Part shown: positions 1 to 7,298 of the stretch, in pieces
Numbering within the stretch: position 1 is the first letter of the stretch
Layout of the letters: each line of letters starts with the position of its first letter
Source of the DNA: RGIG5681 sp034180345
GTDB lineage: Bacteria; Bacillota_I; Bacilli_A; Erysipelotrichales; Erysipelotrichaceae
Length of the DNA: 18,956 nt
Direction: 5' to 3'
Assembly: GCA_034180345.1 (NCBI GenBank)
Contig: JAXFOQ010000017.1
Coordinates: forward strand, 1 to 18,956
Made by a program: the position numbers and the translations under genes
Notes under the pieces: model-generated
The model's database searches: none
What the model saw: the letters and a program-made list of their open reading frames with translations, nothing else
Told to the model about the DNA's origin: nothing

Positions 1-105
1 GAATTTATTAATGATATAATTTGGGATAATAACAATTATCGACCAAGCTACGCTTTAAAATATAAAAACCCAGTTGAATTTAGAACTCAGCTAGGTTTCA
101 AATAA
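1..105 (+). CDS. IS3-family transposase (OrfB-type), C-terminal fragment cut by the window edge
   Basis: The first 35 codons of the window read through to a TAA stop and encode a tail with the pattern YRPSYALKYKNPVEFR. This matches the conserved end of DDE integrases of IS3-family elements (typically NxxRPHxALxYxxPxEF). Only the end of the catalytic domain is visible; the DDE residues lie outside the window, so activity cannot be judged. The gene is convergent with pgi. A probable element end follows within 40 bases, which supports the assignment. The IS3 family is fairly secure, but the subgroup (IS150-like) is only a guess. Confidence 0.8.
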   Translation, partial: EFINDIIWDNNNYRPSYALKYKNPVEFRTQLGFK

Positions 106-115
106 CTCTTTTTTA

Positions 116-141
116 GTGTCTACTTTTTATTGACAAGTTCA
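116..141 (+). mobile_element. Probable right terminal inverted repeat of the IS3-family element
   Basis: Just after the transposase stop lies GTGTCTAC, a short T-rich stretch, then TTGACAAGTTCA. It ends in CA, as IS3-family ends do (TG...CA), at the distance from the stop codon expected for the right end. The left end and the target duplication are outside the window, so the exact boundary (about 141) is inferred. Confidence 0.5.
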
Positions 142-158
142 TTTTTCAATTCTCTTAA

Positions 159-1427
159 TTACTTACCTAAAAGTTTAAACATATTTTGTTTATAAATCTC
201 AACTCCTGGCTGATTGAAAGGATTAACCTTCAATAGATAACCACTCATCGCAACCGCCATAAAGAAGAAGTAAATCAATTCACCAAAATTATATTCATTA
301 ACTTCATCAATGCTGATGATTATATTAGGAACCTTGCCACTTTCAGTATGGGCTTTAATAGTTCCTAATTGAGCTTGCTTATTAACCCAATCTAAAGATT
401 TACCTGCAAGATAGTTCATCTTATCAATATCATCTTCATCGGTTGGAAAATTCATATCTTCCATCGGTTTTTCAACATTGATAATTGTTTCAAATAATAT
501 CTTACTACCCTCTTGCACAAATTGACCCAATGAATGCAAGTCGGTACTATTAATAACAGAATCTGGTAATAAACCCTTATTTTCTTTACCTTCAGACTCA
601 CCAAATAATTGTTTTAACCATTCACCAAACATTTTAATTGATGGTTCATAAGAAACGAACATTTCAACACTGTATTTTTGATTTAATAAATAGCGTAATA
701 AGGCGTATTTATAGGCATTATTTTCCTTAAGATCAGGATTTTGATAATGTTTATAAGCACTTGATAGACCCTTGATAAATTCATCAATATCAATACCAGC
801 ACATGCCATCGGCAATAAACCAACCGGTGTAATAATACTGAATCTTCCACCAATATCATCAGGAATCACAAATGATTCATAGCCATATTTATCACACATC
901 GGCTTTAATAACCCTCTTTGGGCATCGGTGGTAACTACAATCCTTTCAACACTTTCCTTCTTACCGTATCTTTTTTCAAGATATTGTCTAAAAATTCTAA
1001 ACGCAAGTGATGTTTCGGTTGTACTTCCTGATTTAGATATGCAGTTAATACTTACTTCTTTACCATCTAAATATTTTAATAATCTGGTAATTTCAATACT
1101 TGAGAAAGTATTGCCACAAAAAATTATTTCCACATCATCTTGATAATAAGGACCCTTCAACATATCAATAGCACATTTGGCCCCAAGATAAGAACCGCCA
1201 ATTCCACAAACCAAAATAACATCACTGATTTTTCTTAAACGCTTGGCACATTCTTTAATTCTAATAATTTCATGCCCATCAATATGAGCAGGCCATTCTA
1301 CCCATCCAGTAAAATCAGCGCCCTGTCCTTGTTTATTCATCAATTCATGATGAATTTTATTAATTTCATCTTGATAATCTTCTAAATGATAATCGTGTAA
1401 AAGATAACTTAAATCAATATTTACCAT
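159..1427 (-). CDS. pgi: Glucose-6-phosphate isomerase
   Basis: The 422-residue protein interconverts glucose-6-phosphate and fructose-6-phosphate in cytosolic glycolysis and gluconeogenesis. It carries the family marks in order: a GIGGSYLGA sugar-isomerase loop near residue 75, SKSGSTTET phosphate-binding loop (131-139), signature 1 around GGRFSIITPVG (193-203), HSLGQFVQEG (catalytic-region Glu) and signature 2 NPFNQPGVE (402-410). The length fits the short Firmicutes form (about 450). A GGGGGAA ribosome binding site sits just before the ATG. It follows rbfA by two bases and is the last gene of the nusA-infB cluster, where truB or ribF is commoner, so glycolysis is tied to translation-factor transcription here. 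No intrinsic terminator is visible between pgi and the insertion sequence. Confidence 0.96.
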   Translation of the reverse strand: MVNIDLSYLLHDYHLEDYQDEINKIHHELMNKQGQGADFTGWVEWPAHIDGHEIIRIKECAKRLRKISDVILVCGIGGSYLGAKCAIDMLKGPYYQDDVEIIFCGNTFSSIEITRLLKYLDGKEVSINCISKSGSTTETSLAFRIFRQYLEKRYGKKESVERIVVTTDAQRGLLKPMCDKYGYESFVIPDDIGGRFSIITPVGLLPMACAGIDIDEFIKGLSSAYKHYQNPDLKENNAYKYALLRYLLNQKYSVEMFVSYEPSIKMFGEWLKQLFGESEGKENKGLLPDSVINSTDLHSLGQFVQEGSKILFETIINVEKPMEDMNFPTDEDDIDKMNYLAGKSLDWVNKQAQLGTIKAHTESGKVPNIIISIDEVNEYNFGELIYFFFMAVAMSGYLLKVNPFNQPGVEIYKQNMFKLLGK

Positions 1428-1429
1428 AT

Positions 1430-1771
1430 TTATTCCCCCATATTTATTTTATTAATAATATTTTCAATTCTTTGAGCCTTATCCAAGGTATCATCGTAAA
1501 TAAACACTAAATCAGGTATTTTACGAATTGTCATTCGCTTGGCGAGTTCACTTTTAATAAAACCCTTGGCTTTCTTTAAGGCTTCAAGGCTATGTGAACG
1601 ATTTTTTTGATTAATAATTGAAACATAAACCTTTGCCATGCTTAAATCATTTGCAACTTCAACTTCAGTTACACTAACTAAGTTTAAATTAGGATCCTTG
1701 ACATCAAACATCACAATATTATTTATCTCTCTAACAAATAAAGCATTTAATTTCTTAGTTTTTACATTCAT
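1430..1771 (-). CDS. rbfA: Ribosome-binding factor A
   Basis: The 113-residue protein is a small KH-fold factor that binds the 30S subunit during late 16S rRNA maturation. Recognisable features are the N-terminal MNVKTKKLNALFVREINNI helix, the central VSVTEVEVANDLSMAKVYVSI segment and the C-terminal RMTIRKIPDLVFIYDDTLDKAQRIENII block with its typical P-x-L-x-F-x-x-D pattern. I chose the ATG at 1771. It overlaps the infB stop as TGATG, whereas extending one codon upstream would need a TTG start. No close ribosome binding site is obvious (GAGG lies about 12 bases away), so expression probably depends on coupling to infB. It lies directly upstream of pgi. Confidence 0.95.
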   Translation of the reverse strand: MNVKTKKLNALFVREINNIVMFDVKDPNLNLVSVTEVEVANDLSMAKVYVSIINQKNRSHSLEALKKAKGFIKSELAKRMTIRKIPDLVFIYDDTLDKAQRIENIINKINMGE

Positions 1772-3627
1772 CAATCTTGTTTTACCTCAACATCTTCATA
1801 GCCTTCAATAATATCATTTTCTTTAATATCGTTATAATTTTCGATAGTTAGACCACATTCAAAGCCATTAGCTACTTCTTTGGCATCATTTTCAAAACGC
1901 TTCAATGAATTTAAGCGTCCTTCATAAACAACAATACCATTGCGGATTAAGCGAACCTTGCATTCTCTTACCAATTTTCCATCAGTAACCATACAACCAG
2001 CAATTGTGCCAACCTTAGAAACTTTATAAATCTTTCTAACTTCTGCCTGACCGATAACCTGTTCTTCATAAACCGGTTCCAACATACCCTTCATCGCAGC
2101 TTCCATTTCTTCAACAGCCTTATAGATAATATTATGAAGACGAATATCTACACCCTCTTCACTAGCCTTCTTACGCACATTGCCATCAGGTCTAACATTA
2201 AAACCATAAATAACAGCTTTTGAAGCACTTGCCAACATAACATCAGATTCTGAGATGGCCCCAGCTTGAGCGCGAATAACATTAACTTTTACACCATCAA
2301 CATCAATTTTAGCAAGTGAAGATGCAACAGCTTCAGCAGTACCTGCAACATCAGTCTTAACGATAACAGGTATTTCTTTAACTTCACCACTTTCGATTTG
2401 AGAAGATAGATCATCAAGCGACATCGCACTGCTCTTATGACGCTCACGCTCTATTTTAGCACGCAGTCTTCTTTCTCCGATAATACGGGCTTCTTTTTCA
2501 CTTTCAAAGGCCTTGAACAAATCACCAGCAACTGGAACTTCTTGTAAACCGATAATTTCTACAGGGGTACTAGGGCTGGCCTCTTTAAGTTCTTCACCCA
2601 TATCATTGACCATTTTACGAATACGACCAAAGCATGCACCACAAACGATGGCATCACCCTGTTTTAAGGTACCATTTTGAATTAACAAGGTAACAACAGG
2701 ACCCCTACCCTTATCAAGGCGTGCTTCAATGACACTTCCACTAGCCATTTTATCAGGGTTGGCCTTTAATTCTTTAACTTCAGAAACAACCAAAATCGTT
2801 TCTAAAATATCCTTAATACCCTCACCTTTTTTAGCGCTACATTCAACATAAATAGTATCACCGCCCCAATCTTCTGGAATTAAACCAAGTTCAGACATTT
2901 CACTTTTTACGCGTTCAGGATTAGCATCAGGTTTGTCCATTTTATTAACAGCAACAATAATTGGAACATCGGCAGCCTTAGAATGATCAACAGCCTCCTT
3001 TGTCTGAGGCATTACCCCATCATCAGCAGCAACAACAATAATGCTGACATCGGTAACCTTAGCACCACGCGCCCTCATGGCGGTAAAAGCCTCATGTCCT
3101 GGGGTATCTAAAAAGGTAACAGGTCGATCATTAACCTTAACCTGATAGGCACCAATATGTTGAGTGATACCACCAAACTCACCTTCAACAACCTTAGTTT
3201 TTCTAATTGCATCCAATAAAGTTGTTTTACCATGGTCAACATGACCCATGATTGTAACAATCGGTGGACGATCTTTTAATAAAGCTGGATCATCATATTC
3301 TTCATCAACCAATGATTCTCCTTCTTCCTCATCAACCTTAGTTGCTTCTACGCCATATTCCAAACATACAAGCTCAACTGTTTCATCATCTAATTGACTA
3401 TTAATAGTTACCATTTTCGATAACATAAATAGTAATTTAATAATATCGCTGGAGTTGCAATGTAGCTTCAATGCAAGATCATTTACAGTAATACCCTCTC
3501 TATAAGTAATAGCGGTAACCTTTTCTTGATGTTGGTGATTTACCTTAACATCATTTCTTTTAAAGTTCTTACGCCGACTATTGTTAGTGTTGTTACTATG
3601 TTTTTTAACTTTCTTATTAGCCATCAT
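1771..3627 (-). CDS. infB: Translation initiation factor IF-2 (short form)
   Basis: This GTPase brings initiator fMet-tRNA to the 30S subunit and promotes subunit joining. The 618-residue protein has a short basic Asn/Lys-rich leader (1-35), an IF2-N-type domain (about 41-93), an acidic linker (97-118) and then the G domain with GHVDHGKT (128-135), the switch I motif GGITQHIGAYQ (152-162), DTPGHE (174-179) and NKMD (228-231). Domains II, III and C2 follow. It lacks the long repetitive N-terminal extension of E. coli IF-2 (890 residues), as expected for Bacillota and Mollicutes relatives. Two ATGs lie in tandem after AAGGAGG; the second (3624) is better spaced, so the mature start is uncertain by one residue. 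The start overlaps ylxQ by 11 bases and the stop overlaps rbfA. Confidence 0.98.
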   Translation of the reverse strand: MMANKKVKKHSNNTNNSRRKNFKRNDVKVNHQHQEKVTAITYREGITVNDLALKLHCNSSDIIKLLFMLSKMVTINSQLDDETVELVCLEYGVEATKVDEEEGESLVDEEYDDPALLKDRPPIVTIMGHVDHGKTTLLDAIRKTKVVEGEFGGITQHIGAYQVKVNDRPVTFLDTPGHEAFTAMRARGAKVTDVSIIVVAADDGVMPQTKEAVDHSKAADVPIIVAVNKMDKPDANPERVKSEMSELGLIPEDWGGDTIYVECSAKKGEGIKDILETILVVSEVKELKANPDKMASGSVIEARLDKGRGPVVTLLIQNGTLKQGDAIVCGACFGRIRKMVNDMGEELKEASPSTPVEIIGLQEVPVAGDLFKAFESEKEARIIGERRLRAKIERERHKSSAMSLDDLSSQIESGEVKEIPVIVKTDVAGTAEAVASSLAKIDVDGVKVNVIRAQAGAISESDVMLASASKAVIYGFNVRPDGNVRKKASEEGVDIRLHNIIYKAVEEMEAAMKGMLEPVYEEQVIGQAEVRKIYKVSKVGTIAGCMVTDGKLVRECKVRLIRNGIVVYEGRLNSLKRFENDAKEVANGFECGLTIENYNDIKENDIIEGYEDVEVKQD

Positions 3628-3931
3628 TTTCCTCCTTCTGCAAAACTTTTTTAATTAATTGCTTGAAATTAATATCAGTAATCCCGATAGCTTTAATATT
3701 GCGTTTACCAATAGCATAAGACAACTCACTACTGGTTAAAATTTGAATATACTCCACTTGATAATAGAAAGCCTTGTTTGTAAGTTGTTTAAACGAACGC
3801 TCACTAATATCTTCGCAGATAATCAAATAATGTACTTGATTAACAGAAAACTTTTTAAATAAAGTTTCTCCAAAACAAATTTTTCCAGCTCTTTTTGCTA
3901 AACCGCAAACCTGCAATAATTTATCCTTCAT
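3617..3931 (-). CDS. ylxQ: L7Ae/L30e-family RNA-binding protein YlxQ
   Basis: The 104-residue basic protein has the L7Ae-like fold, a family that binds kink-turn RNA. It shows the LCGLAKRAGKICFGE-like N-terminal signature (here VCGLAKRAGKICFGE, residues 8-22), a middle strand with LIICEDISE, and the late motif ELSYAIGKRNIKAIGITD. This corresponds to B. subtilis YlxQ/RplGA, found between ylxR and infB in nearly all Bacillota. Its exact cellular role is not settled. It overlaps ylxR by 11 bases and infB by 11 bases. The infB ribosome binding site lies inside its last codons, which suggests coupled translation. Confidence 0.92.
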   Translation of the reverse strand: MKDKLLQVCGLAKRAGKICFGETLFKKFSVNQVHYLIICEDISERSFKQLTNKAFYYQVEYIQILTSSELSYAIGKRNIKAIGITDINFKQLIKKVLQKEENDG

Positions 3932-4187
3932 TAATTACTCTTTCAATTTCCAAATATATTTCATCACTAATTTCAGTATCTAAATTTAATGTTCGCTTTA
4001 ACAAATTCCTTTTTTTTAAAATTGGAATGACTGTTAAATCTTTTTTGATATATGCACCTTTACCATTTAATTTACCACTTGGATCTACCTTAACTTCCAT
4101 TTCAGGGGTTCTTACAATTCTAAGTAATTCTTTTTTTGGTAAAGATTCATTGGTAGCGATACATTTTCGCATCGGTATTTTTTTCAT
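3921..4187 (-). CDS. rnpM: YlxR/RnpM-family RNA-binding protein
   Basis: The 88-residue basic protein begins MKKIPMRKCIATNESLPKKELLRIV and contains VDPSGKLNGKGAYI, the conserved DUF448/YlxR core. In B. subtilis the homologue has been described as an RNase P modulator (RnpM), so an RNA-binding regulatory role is likely by homology. The ATG overlaps the nusA stop as TAATG, and GAGGA just upstream can serve as its ribosome binding site. The family's single Cys of the RKC motif is present (C9). It sits in the invariant nusA-ylxR-ylxQ-infB order, which makes the assignment secure even though the protein is small. Confidence 0.93.
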   Translation of the reverse strand: MKKIPMRKCIATNESLPKKELLRIVRTPEMEVKVDPSGKLNGKGAYIKKDLTVIPILKKRNLLKRTLNLDTEISDEIYLEIERVINEG

Positions 4188-5845
4188 TATTTGATGTCCT
4201 CGTCATAGTATTCATCATACTCATCAAAATCAATATCATCATCTTCAATCCAAGAATTAGCTTGTTCTTCTTCTTGCATAGCTTCAATTTCTTCAAGTTC
4301 ATCTTCACTATATTCAACCTTGAAATCATAGTCCTTATCACGATTAATTTCATTCGGACGCAATTTACGATCTTCATCATCCTTCTTACGGCGTTTTTTC
4401 TTGGTTTCTTCTTTGCGCTTGATAATTGATGAAGCATCGGCTAATTCTTCAAATTTAGATACATATACATTCTTCGTTTCAACCTTTTCGCTTCTAGGTC
4501 TAAGAATTAATGGTTCTAATTCAACTTCATCTTCTTCAAGAACTTCTTGGTCTTGATTAGTTGTTTCAAGTTCATCATTATTATTTTCTAATTCTTGATG
4601 AGCTTCTAAATCCTCAATTAATTCTTCATCCTCAAAGGCTTCGAATGGATTTTCAGCCTCAACTGCTTCAAGTGCCTCTAACTTACGAGCCATTTCAGCC
4701 TGTAATTCTCGGAAGGCTTTTTCTTCTTTAAGACGGCGTTTTTCAGCTTGAATTTCATTAAATTCATTAACCTTGGTTTCAAAATCAATACCCAATTCCA
4801 TAACATCAGGCATTGTTTTAATATCAATCTTACAATTAATAAGTTTGGTAGCTAATTTAACATTCTTACCTTTTTTACCGATTGCTAGTGATAGTTGATT
4901 TTCATCAACAACTACAATAATTTCTCGTTGATCCTCACCATAATAACAGCCAATAATATTAGCAGGAGCAAAAGCATTCTTGATTAATTCCATTTCATTA
5001 TCAGACCATTGGAAGACATCGATCTTTTCACCCTTAATTTCGCTGATAATCGCTTGAATACGACTACCGCGTGGACCAATACAAGCTCCAATAGGATCAA
5101 TATTATCATCTTTACTATAAACTGCCATCTTGGTTCTTTCACCAGCATCACGGGCAATAGCTTTAATTTCAACACTACCTTGAAAAATTTCAGGAACTTC
5201 GCGTTCAAATAATCTCTTCACAAAAGTAGCATCAGAGCGACTAGCAATAATTTGAGCGCCCTTGGTTTCCTTTTTAACATCAGAAATTAATACACGAATC
5301 TTTTCACCAGGATAGTGAATTTCCCCTGGAATTTGTTGAGAGCGTGGAAGCACCGCATAGCCCTTACCAATCTTAATATGGATGGCATTTTCTTCAACTG
5401 AGGTAATATTACCAATCATCAATTCACCCTTGCTATCAATAAATTCTTCAAAGATTAATTGTTTTTCAGCTTCACGAATCTTTTGTTTAATAATTGATTT
5501 AACATGCAATACCGATGAACGATTCAAACTCTTAATATCAATCTCATTGGCAATATACTCACCAATCTTAATATTTTCGTTAATTTTTTTAGCCTCTGCC
5601 AAAGAAATTTCCAATTCTTCGTAACCACTATCTTCTTCAACTACCAATAAATCATGGTACATGCGAAGATAAGTATCATCAATTTCAACTCTCACAACAG
5701 CATCAGGGGCATCAATTTGCCTGATATAAGCCTTGGCAAATGCTTCTTTTAAAGCCCCAGTAATTATTTCTTCATCAACTTGACGGTCATCATCAACATC
5801 TTTAAAAACTGCTAATAAATCTTTAATTCTAATTGGTTCTAACAT
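4187..5845 (-). CDS. nusA: Transcription factor NusA with a long acidic C-terminal extension
   Basis: NusA binds RNA polymerase and nascent RNA and controls pausing, termination and antitermination. Of 552 residues, about 1-125 form the N-terminal polymerase-binding domain. An S1 domain spans about 139-203 (GELMIGNITSVEENAIHIKIG). KH1 has GPRG at 257-260 and KH2 has GKKG at 323-326. Residues from about 350 onward are not in a typical Bacillota NusA (about 370 residues): a Glu/Lys/Arg-rich helix-prone stretch, then Asp/Glu-rich low-complexity sequence with a lysine/arginine patch (477-494), ending DEYDEYYDEDIK. The tail resembles in style the C-terminal extensions of mycoplasma NusA. A clear AAGGAG site precedes the ATG; rimP lies 11 bases upstream and rnpM overlaps downstream. 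Confidence 0.97.
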   Translation of the reverse strand: MLEPIRIKDLLAVFKDVDDDRQVDEEIITGALKEAFAKAYIRQIDAPDAVVRVEIDDTYLRMYHDLLVVEEDSGYEELEISLAEAKKINENIKIGEYIANEIDIKSLNRSSVLHVKSIIKQKIREAEKQLIFEEFIDSKGELMIGNITSVEENAIHIKIGKGYAVLPRSQQIPGEIHYPGEKIRVLISDVKKETKGAQIIASRSDATFVKRLFEREVPEIFQGSVEIKAIARDAGERTKMAVYSKDDNIDPIGACIGPRGSRIQAIISEIKGEKIDVFQWSDNEMELIKNAFAPANIIGCYYGEDQREIIVVVDENQLSLAIGKKGKNVKLATKLINCKIDIKTMPDVMELGIDFETKVNEFNEIQAEKRRLKEEKAFRELQAEMARKLEALEAVEAENPFEAFEDEELIEDLEAHQELENNNDELETTNQDQEVLEEDEVELEPLILRPRSEKVETKNVYVSKFEELADASSIIKRKEETKKKRRKKDDEDRKLRPNEINRDKDYDFKVEYSEDELEEIEAMQEEEQANSWIEDDDIDFDEYDEYYDEDIK

Positions 5846-5856
5846 ATTATTTCTCC

Positions 5857-6306
5857 TTAAAATTTAATCGCATGTCTGCATGCCTTAATATTTTCATATT
5901 CAATAGTAATATTCTTTTTCTTGGTCTTAATTAATACTTCCACCACAATACCCAAGTCATTAACAGCCAATAGATAGCCTTCTAAACTTTTAAGCTTATC
6001 AACAGCATTAAACAAATCAACATGAATATAGTTATTAATAGCCAACTGATAGTCTTCTTTGGTTTTAATAGGTCTTTCAATACCGATGCTACAAACATCC
6101 AAAAGATAGGCTTCTTCTTTAATAATGTCATGACTATCTAAATACTCACTGACATGATTTGAGATTTTTTCACAAAGATCCAAATCAACCTTACCGTCAA
6201 TTTCAATCCTCAGAAATAGGGTGCCCTCCTCTTTTTCAAAATGGGCACAATACATTTTGGCTCCGCATTTTTCGACAATCGGAGCTAATAATTCATTTAA
6301 TTCCAT
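5857..6306 (-). CDS. rimP: Ribosome maturation factor RimP
   Basis: RimP (YlxS) is a 30S-assembly factor that acts with RbfA and others on 16S rRNA. The protein has the family pattern: an N-terminal helix with LLAPIVEKCGAKMYCAHFEKEEGTLFLRIEID, then DLDLCEKISNHVSEYLD, then a YLLDVCSIGIERPIKTKEDY region (usual form EVSSPGxxRPL). The canonical SSPG is replaced by CSIG. I start at the ATG at 6306, giving 149 residues, because GGAG lies four bases upstream. An in-frame ATG at 6315 has no ribosome binding site but would add only three residues. It is the first gene of the nusA operon, with its own near-consensus promoter and a short leader containing a GAAA-loop hairpin. Confidence 0.9.
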   Translation of the reverse strand: MELNELLAPIVEKCGAKMYCAHFEKEEGTLFLRIEIDGKVDLDLCEKISNHVSEYLDSHDIIKEEAYLLDVCSIGIERPIKTKEDYQLAINNYIHVDLFNAVDKLKSLEGYLLAVNDLGIVVEVLIKTKKKNITIEYENIKACRHAIKF

Positions 6307-6324
6307 ATTCTCCATAACAATAAT

Positions 6325-6342
6325 AGAGAGCTTTCGCTCTCT
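6325..6342 (-). other. GNRA-capped hairpin in the rimP leader
   Basis: On the minus strand AGAGAGC pairs perfectly with GCTCTCT around a GAAA tetraloop. It starts just after the predicted transcription start (about 6346) and ends about 18 bases before the rimP ATG. There is no U-tract after it, so it does not look like a terminator. It is more likely a 5' stabilising element or a protein-binding site. Confidence 0.6.
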
Positions 6343-6352
6343 TTACTTAATT

Positions 6353-6381
6353 ATTATACAATATAAATACTGCTATTTCAA
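6353..6381 (-). promoter_or_regulatory. Promoter of the rimP-nusA-infB operon
   Basis: On the minus strand TTGAAA (6381-6376) is followed by a 17-base spacer and TATAAT (6358-6353). This is close to a perfect sigma-A promoter. Predicted +1 is about 6346, giving a leader of some 40 bases before rimP. It lies just downstream of the S1-protein gene, so the operon has its own start in addition to any read-through. Confidence 0.8.
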
Positions 6382-6402
6382 TAGTTCTCAACATTAAAGT
6401 GC

Positions 6403-6768
6403 CTAAAGGTGATAATCGTACTCATCAATCCACTCCACCATATGGTCAACAATACTTTTAAAACCTTTTTCACTATCTGGCATACCTTCAAATTTCAAAT
6501 AAGCACTACCTCGTTTATTTTGTGTTAGGGCCTTATAAGATAAGCGCAACTGTCTATTGTCGCTATCGACATCAATAATTTTACTCATCACATAAGAATG
6601 TAATTTAATAATACTGTCAATATTCTTAACATAACCATTTGATATTTCACTGATATGAATAAGACCAGTTATGCCATTTTCAAAACTTACAAAGGCACCA
6701 TAGGGCTTAATTCCAGTAACTTGGCCATAAACAATCATGCCTGGTTTATATTCTTCTATTTTTGCCAT
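6403..6768 (-). CDS. cvfD: S1-domain RNA-binding protein (YugI/CvfD/GSP13-like)
   Basis: The 121-residue protein begins MAKIEEYKPGMIVYGQVTGIKPYGAFVSF, and residues about 9-78 form a single S1 domain (GLIHISEIS core). The C-terminal part, with EKGFKSIVDHMVEWIDEY, resembles the tail of B. subtilis YugI (general stress protein 13) and streptococcal CvfD, ribosome-associated proteins that act as post-transcriptional regulators. The symbol is given by homology only. I chose the ATG at 6768: it starts exactly at the S1-protein N-terminus typical of the family, and the upstream in-frame extension would run into the divergent promoter. There is no Shine-Dalgarno sequence, and the predicted transcription start falls on the A of this ATG, so a leaderless mRNA is likely. 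Confidence 0.85.
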   Translation of the reverse strand: MAKIEEYKPGMIVYGQVTGIKPYGAFVSFENGITGLIHISEISNGYVKNIDSIIKLHSYVMSKIIDVDSDNRQLRLSYKALTQNKRGSAYLKFEGMPDSEKGFKSIVDHMVEWIDEYDYHL

Positions 6769-6774
6769 ATACAA

Positions 6775-6783
6775 ATTATAGCA
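6775..6783 (-). promoter_or_regulatory. Extended -10 promoter of the S1-protein gene
   Basis: The minus strand reads TGCTATAAT (6783-6775), an ideal extended -10 element (TGnTATAAT), with no good -35 at 16-18 bases upstream. The usual 6-base discriminator (6774-6769) places +1 on 6768, the A of the start codon. Its -35 position overlaps the divergent -10 element. Confidence 0.7.
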
Positions 6784-6798
6784 TGTATAGTTAGTGCG

Positions 6799-6807
6799 TG
6801 TTATAAT
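6799..6807 (+). promoter_or_regulatory. Extended -10 promoter of the yuiD-nfu operon
   Basis: The plus strand reads TGTTATAAT, again TGnTATAAT, with no convincing -35. Six bases (TTTAAT) separate it from ATG at 6814, which would be +1. It mirrors the promoter on the other strand. Confidence 0.7.
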
Positions 6808-6813
6808 TTTAAT

Positions 6814-7296
6814 ATGTTTAAACAATTAGGACACATGATAAATACGATGTATCCCTTCTGGGCATTCATAACCGGGGTAATCGTAGCACAACTTTTAAAA
6901 CCACTATGCTACTTTATTAAATATCGGAAATTAAACTTAAAACTCATAACTGCAGCTGGCGGTTTCCCAAGCTCACATAGCGCTGGAGTTGTAGCCCTAT
7001 CGTTGGCCACGGGGCTACAAGAAAAATTTAACAGCACCGTTTTTGCGATAACCATCGCTTTTGCGGTTATTGTAATATATGATGCTGCCAATGTTAGATA
7101 CTATGCTGGAAAAAATATTCAAATCACCAAACAAATTATCAAAGATTTAAAAAATGATAATTCCATAACACTTAATGATGAAATCTATGATTCACCAATC
7201 AAGGATGTCTTAGGTCATAAATGGTCAGAAGTTTTTGGTGGAATTATCGTTGGCTTTGTGGTAGCGATAATTTTATTTATCATCAGGGGTTATTAA
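6814..7296 (+). CDS. yuiD: YuiD-like membrane protein (divergent PAP2 family, DUF212)
   Basis: The 160-residue protein has a first membrane segment (about 12-32), a central AAGGFPSSHSAGVVALSLATG block (about 49-69), a second hydrophobic segment (about 74-91) with YDAANVRYYAGK, and a C-terminal helix ending IVGFVVAIILFIIRGY. The GGxPSSHSA and DAxGVRxxAG blocks are hallmarks of the divergent PAP2 family (B. subtilis YuiD), related to acid phosphatase/vanadium haloperoxidase enzymes. The substrate is not established. The start at 6814 sits at the predicted +1 (leaderless). ATG at 6835 has a weak AGGA three bases before it and would give a protein seven residues shorter. It leads a plus-strand operon. 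Confidence 0.85.
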   Translation: MFKQLGHMINTMYPFWAFITGVIVAQLLKPLCYFIKYRKLNLKLITAAGGFPSSHSAGVVALSLATGLQEKFNSTVFAITIAFAVIVIYDAANVRYYAGKNIQITKQIIKDLKNDNSITLNDEIYDSPIKDVLGHKWSEVFGGIIVGFVVAIILFIIRGY

Positions 7297-7298
7297 CC

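Noticed and set aside
64..67. Non-canonical HAGT in place of HIGH in IleRS (residues 64-67) as a sign of inactivation
   Set aside because: Class I synthetases tolerate variation in this motif. The surrounding PPYANGNLH, the KMSKS loop and the zinc cysteines are intact, so the enzyme should be active. (The coordinates here are residue numbers of IleRS, not bases.)
4147..4437. 96-codon open frame on the minus strand inside the end of nusA
   Set aside because: It is a shadow of the low-complexity acidic NusA tail in another frame, with no ribosome binding site or recognisable product.
4215..4660. Apparent repeat cluster (many TTCATC/TCTTC motifs)
   Set aside because: These are codon-level repeats of Glu/Asp codons in the acidic NusA tail, not a DNA repeat array or CRISPR.
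6655..6813. Long N-terminal extension of the YuiD-like protein
   Set aside because: It overlaps the S1-protein gene on the other strand and is not part of the YuiD family. The promoter lies inside it.
6769..6825. N-terminal extension of the S1-domain protein (19 extra residues from 6825)
   Set aside because: It would run through the divergent promoter region and lacks a ribosome binding site. The family N-terminus begins at the ATG at 6768.
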